From NCBI GenBank assembly GCA_021234155.1, contig JAJEKV010000008.1, positions 1,817,521 through 1,881,520 on the forward strand: a stretch of DNA of 64,000 bases, written 5' to 3'. The notes beneath the pieces were generated by a model. The model did no database searches and was not told the origin of the DNA. It was given only the letters and a program-made list of their open reading frames with translations. Every line of letters begins with the position of its first letter. The stretch's first letter is position 1. The DNA is from Isoetes taiwanensis (taxonomy: Eukaryota; Streptophyta; Lycopodiopsida; Isoetales; Isoetaceae). Made by a program: the position numbers and the translations under genes. Below, piece by piece: positions 56,040-64,000 of this stretch.

Positions 56040-56890
56040 AGTTATTGATTGGGAAGACGTGGCTACAACTGCCAGAGACCTTCTTTGGACTTCTAATATT
56101 TCAAAGGATCCCAGGACAAGTAAATTCTCAAACATCAAGCAGAAGGTGATACTACACCAAAGCATTAGAGTTATAAGTTATTCTAATTATGATCTTGATA
56201 TCATAAATCATCTATTGACAGACCAGAGGGGAAAATTAAATTATTGAATGATGTAGAGGCACTAAAATCAAAGAAGAGGGATGCTCTGAAGATGATCAGC
56301 CAGTTGAGGGAAAAAATGAGATGTTGTCTGAAGATTTACAGTAGATTTTTCAAAAGATAGCAGACACAAAGTTGAAATTTGATAAATTAGCCAATGACCC
56401 TACTGGTAATCAAATTAGGTTTGGAGTGTTGAAGTTTAGGTTGGAGATCACATTATGAGTAGATTAGATAGAGCACGACTTCGATAAGCTAGAAATTGGT
56501 TTGCAAGAAGAAAGCACATACATCTAAAAACATGAAATATTAATTGAGCAAGTGAAGGAGAAGATTAGCTACAAGAAAATGGTTCAACAAAGGTATTGGC
56601 AAATTTTGAGTCATGGGGAGATTAGGATTTTATTAATCTGCACCCGAGTCCTTTTCCTCTAGGAGTGACTTCTGTAGAGCAATACATTTCATTTAGTTTA
56701 TGTACCTACTGTGGTCAAGATTTGATGATGTTGACTCCTTGCGCAGATGCTTATTGCCTCATTTGCTTATCTTATCTAGTGTACGAAAAAATAGAATTGC
56801 ATATGGCATCTGAGATGAGGATATTCTATTCAGCTTGGTTTCTCGAATGCTGGACAATGTATGCATTAATTCTTAATTTGTTTTCGTAGT
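56040..56890 (+). pseudogene. Possible RING/coiled-coil gene remnant
   Basis: In broken frames the plus strand encodes SNISKDPRTSKFSNIKQKVI and YSNYDLDIINHLL (56090-56220), a Lys/Glu-rich coiled-coil-like region (56270-56590), and at 56665-56800 SLCTYCGQDLMMLTPCADAYCLICL. The last has a C-x2-C...C...C-x2-C arrangement as in a RING-like finger, with Asp/Ala where a His is usual. It could derive from a multi-exon plant gene such as a RING-bearing helicase, but no family can be named safely. Confidence 0.3.
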
Positions 56891-56899
56891 TAATTCATA

Positions 56900-58290
56900 T
56901 GCTGTGAAGTTCTTACATAGTTCTACATGTCCATGAAATCATTCCATGAAAAAGAAAATCTTAAGGCGAAAATGTGCTACCACCACCAAGAAAGAGGTAT
57001 TAACTTCTTTTGTTAATCATTGAGCTTTATGACAATGAATCCTAATTTATTTGTTTATATATAAGATGAGATCATAGATTGAAGTTAATGATAAATTGCC
57101 TTTAGAGTCAAATGAACTAGGGGGGAGGATATGGAGGAAGAAATTGATGACATTGCAAACAAGGTGCAACAATCCACCAAAGGACATGATGCGGCACCAA
57201 GTAAACAAGCTTCCGACTCTAGCGTAAAAGGAAGTGAATATGTTGCTATTGGAACAAGGTTCTTATCTTGTAAGGAATATATAATGGCATCGATCAGAGC
57301 TATCGAATCGCCATTCTGGGAAGGGACGAGCACTATATCTTATGTGCTTTCTTTTCAGTTAGCCAGTCATCGGTGTCTTGTCACAGCAACATTCCTTATT
57401 GCTCCTTGGTTCCCTCCCTTTCCAATTCTTCCTGTGGCCCTATGTTGATCCAATCCTCTTCCTGCAACTCCATGGTGATTTTTTACGAGACTTTACACGA
57501 CGATCCAATCCTCTTCTTACAATTTCACCATGATCCTTTTACTGGACTTTACATGCTTTTGCAGATATGCTTTGAGCGAGCTTTCGAGCAGTTGCACATT
57601 CTAAACAAGTCTAACATAATATCTGAAATAGGCATCCTAATAAAACAGTGGTAAGCACTCAACTCTTCTCTCATGTATTCTTTGGGCCATTGTATCACAG
57701 ATCCCGCAACCTCTCCGAAGGGTCTTTGCTTCTTCTGTCGGCCGCATCAGCAAGGCATCTCCATAAAAAACTTTTGTTAAAGCGATCCTTGTGTATCTCT
57801 TCTCCATGGCACTGCAGTGAGGAGTGCCCGTGTCCTCTAGCTCATCTCCCCCTGCTACCTTGGTCCCACGTACATCGATCAAATCATCTGGTTTCAACAA
57901 ACCTTCAGTTAGATGGAGCTATAGACTAAACCACTGTTAGGAGCTTACATCGTCGTGGTTCCATGCCGAGAGATCGTTCAGAATCTTTCTCCGCCTGCTA
58001 AGACCTGATACACTCCTCTGCGCCCGATAAACAGCTCTCGCCCGATACACTTAGTTCCTTGAAATGTAAAAGTTCGAATTAGTGTTTGGGCGGGCTAAAG
58101 ATCGCCGTACTGTACCCTTAGCCTGTTTTTTTCCCTTTAATGAGTGTATGTCCTTAATTTCAAATTTAAGAACACGCCTGAACCTGTTTTTTCCAAGGAC
58201 AAAAGAAGTTCCGGGCACAAGTATAAGAAGGTCGGTGTGGTCCTATCTGTTGTTGCCCCAGATTCACGACATGTCACTTTGTATGTGTAA
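56900..58290. other. Intergenic, no gene seen
   Basis: Several 80-100-residue ORFs on both strands (for example 57131-57448) show no recognisable motif. G+C content rises between 57700 and 58000. Possible promoter region for the reading frame that follows. Confidence 0.4.
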
Positions 58291-58293
58291 GAT

Positions 58294-59153
58294 GTGTTGA
58301 AGGGAAAATATCACCACACCAGGAAATTGTCAATCTCGAATTATTCATCTATATCGATGAGCAAGGCGAAGGGGACTGACAAAAGGCCGGCGCCTCTAAA
58401 TTGCCAGAACTTGCGCTGGGAGGATTTGGAAGGGATGAAGGAGGCTGGGACACTCACTTCAAGAGAGCTCGGAATGGAAATTTCAAGGGTGAGGGAGAAG
58501 CTCTTTAACACGGGGATGTTCACATCCAACATGCTCAAGAGGTTAAAGCACTCAACAGTCACAAAGGATGTTGTTGAGAAGGAGAAAAGTCCAGAGAAGA
58601 GTGCAAGTGCGGAAACTGATAGCACTCCAGAGGATTCCGATGCAGAAGATGACGAAATGGTGGACTCCGAGTTCTTGGATCCAGATGACCAAATAAAGAC
58701 GTCGCAGAGGAGGGCTCAAACAATGGAGCACCTCACTCAGTTTTATCTACTGGGGATTAGCCACAAGCTGCTACTGGATATAAGACGCTTCAAGGTGTGC
58801 ACTGGTGATGCAGTCCTCTTCAACCACATGGAATTCAATCCAGCTCACATGCTAGAGATACTGAACCTAATGGTGCGTCATCCCATTGGGGATCCAATGC
58901 CCGTGGATGTTATTCCATTCAGCACAGCTACATATATGAGTTGTTCGGGAGCAGCGAGGAAGACCTGAAGGGTAAAGATGTGAGGTTCTGGGTCGTTGGT
59001 GGTCAGGATTCCATGAGGGCAACACAAGTGTTGGAGATAGAAAAGGAGGTCCCACAGAGGATTAATGATCGGTATTCTAAACGGGAGTGCAGAGGTCTCT
59101 CAACAGATACACACCCACCGAGCTTGCCAGCATTAGCCACTGTTAGAATATAA
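58294..59153 (+). pseudogene. ParB/sulfiredoxin-like domain protein, frameshifted
   Basis: The first frame (58294-58968; internal Met at 58357 starts MSKAKGTDKRP) has an N-terminal basic part, an acidic low-complexity stretch (SAETDSTPEDSDAEDDEM), a helical block and then HPIGDPMPVDVIPFST. The next frame (58941-59153) continues EDLKGKDVRFWVVGGQDSMRATQV. A P-V/I-x-V-I-P segment followed by an F-W-V-V-x-G-Q-x-S-x-x-A motif resembles the ParB/Srx fold, where the equivalent is VDGxHRxxA. The break is at ACATATATGAG (58929-58939), where an extra AT would explain the shift. Function unknown; bacterial ParB binds DNA, but plant proteins of this type are uncharacterised to my knowledge. Assignment tentative. 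Confidence 0.4.
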
Positions 59154-59204
59154 TAACAGCAAGTGCCAACTACATAAGGTATTTTACTCAGCCTGCACCA
59201 GGGC

Positions 59205-59490
59205 CATTCTCGACTCGCGAGTCGAGAATGCCTACGCATCCTCTTTTTTTTTGTCTCTTTTTTTTTTTTTTTGACAATTTTCTATTTATTGCCATTTAGG
59301 GGCTTCCTTGCAATTGGGGACTTTCTCGACTCGCGACTCGCAAGTTGAGAAATCCCCGCACCCTCTGTTTTTTGTATTACTATGGGTATTCTCGACTCTC
59401 GAGTCGAGTATATCTTCTATTGCTATGGCTATTCAGGGGCTTCATTGTAATTCGGTACTTTTCGACTCGCGAGTCGAGAAAGTCCAAAAC
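59205..59490 (+). repeat. Cluster of TCGACTCGCGAGTCGA palindromes in tandem units
   Basis: A perfect 26-bp palindrome lies at 59205-59230. Related palindromes are at about 59325-59351 (imperfect), 59391-59408 (CTCGACTC-TC-GAGTCGAG) and 59462-59477 (TCGACTCGCGAGTCGA). The second and fourth lie in two diverged tandem units of about 135 bp that share GGGGCTTCMTTGYAATT before and CCCTCTGT after the palindrome. Confidence 0.85.
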
Positions 59491-60615
59491 CCTCTGTATG
59501 TTCTCTTCCTATGGATTATTAAAGGTGCTCATATCGTCGGGTATTACGTCGAAATTTTTGACACAAATGGGATCTTCTAAACTCCATTTATTGTCACATC
59601 CTTGTCACTATGCTGACATATTCATTTGCCACAAAGTTGTCACCGGAGCGTCAGCTATTATGACAAGATTGTGTATGTTCATTTGTCACAAATTTAGACG
59701 CAAAGGGAATTTCTAGCAACACTGCAACGACGATGTGTCAAGATGGCATTGATATTGTTATGGACATTATAACAAGTTTATTATCAATATACTATCAAGT
59801 CATTTGGCATCATAGTAACACAATTGTAGTAAATAATTGTGGGATATAATTATTGACATCTCAACAAAATTGTGACAAGCTAATAACAAATATAATTGAA
59901 TCTATTTTCTAGAATTGCATCAAATTTAAAACTCAAAAACTGTTCAACGTTGCACTCCTATTAAGTCAAGTCTTGTGTGAAAGGACACAATAAATTTTAA
60001 GGCTCAAGTTTGTCTATTTTGCATCATTCAATGAGTCAAGTCTTGTGTCAAATCTAGTAATAAAAGAAACAAGAAAGTTATGACAAAAAAATAATCAATC
60101 ACCTACAAACACAACCAAAATATTTTGCTCATAGTATCTCTCTCAAAATTGCCCTTATTTAGAGTAAACAGAACGCTTTTTTCTAAATTGCTAAGAAGAT
60201 AAAGTGGTACAGAAAGTTGACTGCTTTTTTTTATTCATAATAATCATTATAAAGTTTTAACAATGCTCATAGGCAAAAATTACATGCTGAAAGAACTAAG
60301 TTTCAGAGACTATCACGAAGGTAATAGTTTAATCTTCTCCATCTCCACGGTCCTCTTCATGTTGTGGACTGCAACAGATGCCTTCATCGATGCCATTCTT
60401 CTCTCCGCTGCATTCTCCCTTGTTCTCCTGTTAGCCACATTTAAGACATATCAAACTTCTCAAATTTGAAGACAAGGAAATTAATATATGTACTGCATGT
60501 TTGGCCTGCCTACAATGTCCCTTAAAACACAATCATTTTAGCATGCCTATAATCTCTTGATCAAGGATTGGCTGCTCACTATAATCATGCCACCTAAGTC
60601 ATTAAAATTTCAAAA
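59490..60615. other. Intergenic, no gene seen
   Basis: AT-rich. A short duplication (GAGTCAAGTCTTGTGTCAAA / TTAAGTCAAGTCTTGTGTGA) lies at about 59961-60053. No supported ORF. Confidence 0.45.
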
Positions 60616-60689
60616 CTTAAAAGATAACAAAACCACATGACTCCAAGTGTAATAAAACCAGACTAGTTAAATATAAACTCTTTCTTACC

Positions 60690-60895
60690 TCTTTCTTCTC
60701 TTCCTCGTCAGATTCACTATCAAAGTAGCATATGGTTGGCTGCAAAATCTCAAGAATTAGAGGTTTAATAGTTAAAAGATGACTGGCTTGAGCAAATAAA
60801 CGTACAGTCTTAATTTCATTCTCCATTTTTGACTTGGCCTTGAAGATAATCCCGGGGCTTTTTCCCTTGACATAATCGAGAGCCTTATGCTGAAA
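60690..60895 (-). other. Exon-like blocks of an unidentified gene
   Basis: On the minus strand an acceptor TTTCTTTCAG (about 60893) precedes codons for HKALDYVKGKSPGIIFKAK. A second acceptor ATTTTGCAG (about 60742) precedes PTICYFDSESDEEEKKE, which ends at a donor GAG|GTAAGA (about 60689). Pyrimidine tracts, AG and GT borders and acidic/basic protein-like composition suggest true exons. The family was not recognised. Confidence 0.35.
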
Positions 60896-60919
60896 GAAAG
60901 AAACATATAAGGCCAAAGG

Positions 60920-63400
60920 ATAGATACAAGATTTAATAGAAACGTTGTCAAGTTCTCTCTCTCTTGCTTCTTTGATATTGATTCATGCCAAGAAAGTAGT
61001 CATTTGGATGGAAAAGGTTAGGCAAGTTGAAGTTAGGCATTCTTTTTATCTAATTCTCTACAACTTCTCGTGAAAATGGTTTGATGCAAACATGTGAAGT
61101 CTAGATATTGGAATTATCGGTGTATATCTTGGTTTATACCTGGATAAATTGGAAGTTTTTTGTAGAGTTTACATTCTTTGCTAGTCCAGGAATGCATACT
61201 TCTCTATGCAGATGCTATCATAGGATGTTGTTTTACTGATCTTTTCATCTCCTCTAACATCAGAAGCATTGGGGGCCCTAGGTTAATAAATATGGAAAAT
61301 AGAAGTTATGATATTCAAGACTAGCTGCGTAGTTAAGAGGATTACCCCTCTGGCTGTTGAAAAAACAGTCTTTCCTATTTCAAACGAAACTTCATTTATT
61401 TTATGCTAGTGGGAGCTCATATATGACTTTATGTCTGTATCACACATTCTCTTGCATTTCTCTTCCTTCAGACTAAGATGCTAAGATCCAACGTGATATC
61501 AGTCAGAACCAATCTGACTGGGAAGAGGACCAGACCAGATGTTGAGGGCCTTTTTAGAGTGAATTCTTGCAAAGCTTGCATTGGAATTGCATGGGAGTCT
61601 TCCTTGAACTTGGAGGAAGAGATTTGAAAATTTTCAGGGCAGCTTTTAGAGTTGGTGCACAAGATAATTGACTCAAATTCATGTCATCTGAAGCAGATCT
61701 TAACATTTCTTGAAATCTAATTCTACATTCCTGCATAGCATTCTTGGGATAAAACTAAAGATTCTCATGAGCAGATTGACAGGGCTGTCTTAAGCTCTAA
61801 GTATCTTCATCTCTAAGTATCTTCATCCAGCTGATTTGGACTTACCAAGAGGAAGGAATTGGAATGTTTTGTATGCTTCCACAAGATTTTGCAGAAAAAT
61901 CCATAAAATTTTGTTTGTTAAGAAGAAAAGTGGTCCATCTTTGCTGATTGCCTTTTCATATGGTTTCAAGTTAGAGGCTCCAGATTAATGCTGTGTTTCC
62001 TTGTTATAGAAGTTTATGGGCATATGGTTTAAGTTCCCCAGGCTAATTAACGGAATTTTAAGAGTTGACAAGTTAAATCTGGGCGAGTTGATCTTTTACA
62101 TGAGCTTTCATGACACGTGTGGTTTTCACTCCATGCTTTAATAAGGAATAGGTTTTCTCTGTGATCACTCTTCAATTGAAAGCAAGGAATCAGAAAACCA
62201 AGATAGGCCTTGAAGACAATATAACAGGTCGTGGGAACAGAGAAAAAAGAGAAGACTTTCTACTGAGAACGGAGAGCGGTTGCTTTAGTGAGAAATAGTA
62301 GAATCTTGGAGTTGAATTTTAAAAGTAGTTATCGAATGGAACACAGATGCTCTTTATTAGTCTAAAACATAGATTTCTAAAACATAAATCTCTATTTCTA
62401 AAACATAGATTTGTAACATAGTTTTTAATCAAATTTACTGACCTTTTTTGGGACGAAGCCTTTTGCTACCATTCTCTTTTTAAAAGCTTCATATCCCCTC
62501 TTTATCCAATATTTCTTGAATCATATCATCCGTCGGCATTGAGCCCCAATCTTGGAACTGCATTTTCAATAGAATCGGCCGGAAGAGAATCAATAGCAAA
62601 TAACAAAATATGAGAAAGCAAGGACACAAATGGTAATGTAGAAGGCTGTCAGTCCTCTAAAGGTTCTTTAAACATTCAGCCATCTAATCTCGCAGTCCAA
62701 TCATAAGTGGTGTGTCTGATACTCTTTCTCCTCCTTGTAAGAGACCATTAGGAAGTAATTGGATTCAATAGCTTGTACAATCTGCAGAACATCTTCAACC
62801 AGAAATATGTAACACTGAACTAAATACAAATGAAAGAATTTGCAGTCAGAAGATAGCTAAAACTTCTGGAACATTGAGCATTAAAGAAGCTGCATGGCCC
62901 AAAAGCAACGACCCAAAAGTATGTGTTTACCAAGAAGACTCTTTTAACATATCTTTCCAAACAACTTAAAATAACTCCTTAAGAAGCACAAAATGTCTAA
63001 GTGAATCAGTGTTCTCACCTGTCCAATATACTATGAGACCCAAGCTGGGTTCTCTGTCATGGGCCACATCTCTACCAAGGCTTATCACATTTCTTCATTG
63101 GTGATGAAGAGAACCAACAAAAACCAATGAAAATGGTTCTTGTGGCATTATCTTAAAGGTCGGAACGCTCAGCAGAACCATAACCAGCCATTCAAAAGAA
63201 AGTACAAAGCAAATATATTATGCATATTTCACTCCACTTGCTAGAGGAACATCAGAGCCATCTGAAAGTTAAGGGCCTAGATTAGATTTTGATTTTGAAA
63301 TACACGTCTCTACGTGTCATTCCTACTTGCATGTAGCTGTATATCAGCATGCATTGATCTCATAGATCCAAGCGGTCTCTCATAGATATCAATAAATTCT
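60920..63400. other. AT-rich stretch with one exon-like block
   Basis: Mostly without ORFs. At 62451-62565 the minus strand encodes FQDWGSMPTDDMIQ and, after a one-base shift, YWIKRGYEAFKKRMVAKGFV, ending near an AAG|GTCAGT donor-like site. This may be another exon of the same unidentified minus-strand gene as at 60.7 kb, or a pseudogene of it. Confidence 0.3.
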
Positions 63401-63414
63401 TTTGTTCTTTCTTG

Positions 63415-63807
63415 TCAGTTTCTTATGCTAAGATTCAAACAAATGAATCTTACACTATCTGTGGCAGATGAATGATGCATTGGCAAATCAATCAAAACCT
63501 TGTCCATATGCAGAGTCATTAACATTAGAAGTGTAGGTGTTTTGGGAAGAAAGATAACATCGTTATAGTAGACAATTTGAGGCGAATTTAAAACATAATC
63601 TCTAAGAGCAATAGTGACCATCTGAGATTCATTGCAGATGGGCTCATTTGACATTTGCTTCCAAAGGATGCCATATTTTTTCGCTTTAAACATTGACCGC
63701 CTATTGTAACAAATTAAGCCTCTCACTCCCACAATGATATGTGATGGATTTACAATGGGGTCGCCCACAATTGTGACATCAATTGCAGCCATCGCATCAA
63801 CAGGCAA
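63415..63807 (-). other. Unidentified 130-residue open frame
   Basis: A minus-strand frame starting MPVDAMAAIDVTIVGDPIVN and containing SHIIVGVRGLICYNRRSMF. It is open longer than its surroundings and has balanced composition, so it may be a coding exon, but no family, splice border or start could be confirmed. It could belong with the exon-like blocks downstream on the same strand. Confidence 0.3.
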
Positions 63808-64000
63808 CTATCTTGGAAAATTTTTCAAGAAACAGGTCTAATTTCTCCGTTCCTTGCTTAAGGCTTGCATCGGCAGAATTTAATTGCCTTGATGGGAACA
63901 CCTCTTGCAGCAGAACCATGAAGGGAAACAGTGAGTGGGCTTATGTTTAAAATTTATGAACAGCTTGTAAGTGTGACAAAACCTGATGGGATCAATGCAG

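Noticed and set aside
1-64000. CRISPR array, operon, integron or phage cassette
   Set aside because: No regularly spaced unique-spacer repeats, Shine-Dalgarno-led gene clusters or prokaryotic mobile genes were found; the sequence is clearly eukaryotic.

Overview
This is a plant nuclear window, A+T-rich and dominated by transposable elements. The best clue to the host is a nearly intronless PLS-class pentatricopeptide-repeat (PPR) gene with unusually even repeats, next to a UPF0496/DUF677 gene and many LINEs. PPR genes of this style are typical of seedless vascular plants that edit organelle RNA heavily. My best guess is a fern, with a lycophyte possible; this is inference, not proof. No bacterial, plastid or mitochondrial gene, CRISPR array or rRNA gene was seen.

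Only two genes look intact or nearly so. One is a two-exon UPF0496 membrane-protein gene (34222-35457, +) with a plausible TATA box, an upstream ORF and a possible alternative first exon. The other is the PPR gene (46322-49399, +), with nine P-L-S triplets, eight of them spaced exactly 303 bp apart, and a truncated E region. A ParB/sulfiredoxin-like reading frame (58294-59153, +) is broken by a frameshift. A possible F-box/kelch fragment (4328-4801, -), a RING-like remnant (56040-56890, +) and exon-like blocks at 60.6-63.8 kb (-) are weak calls.

The rest is layered mobile DNA. Three LINE families can be separated by their 3' ends. Family A ends in a (TTCTA)n tail after a hairpin (2.3-3.7 kb -, 20.9-21.5 kb +, 39.7-41.8 kb -). 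Family B ends in a GGCCT-CTCG-AGGCC hairpin plus an AT-rich microsatellite (18.3-22.7 kb +, near full length; 54.05-56.0 kb -). Family C has a zinc-finger C terminus and a poly(A) tail (6.0-6.9 kb, 14.1 kb, 17.1-17.8 kb, 36.55-37.2 kb). An A copy sits inside the near-complete B copy, which gives their order of insertion. A further endonuclease-bearing LINE relic lies at 23.2-24.5 kb.

LTR elements include a decayed Ty3/gypsy chromovirus (10.19-13.35 kb, reverse transcriptase core deleted) with its 3' LTR, a second LTR family (15-16.1 kb and 37.4-38.5 kb, opposite strands) and possible copia-like relics (0.1-2.2 kb). DNA elements include a Helitron-type PIF1 helicase pseudogene (43.4-45.2 kb), a 3.0 kb TIR element with TTA target duplication and nested inverted repeats (29.7-32.7 kb), and a 1.54 kb foldback element with about 260-bp arms (50.7-52.3 kb). 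Short elements include a 232-bp oligo-T-tailed insertion with a 13-bp target duplication (52.5 kb) and tRNA-like SINE candidates (10.0, 29.2 and 45.7 kb). The repeat types appear independent; I see no operon-like or cooperative gene system.
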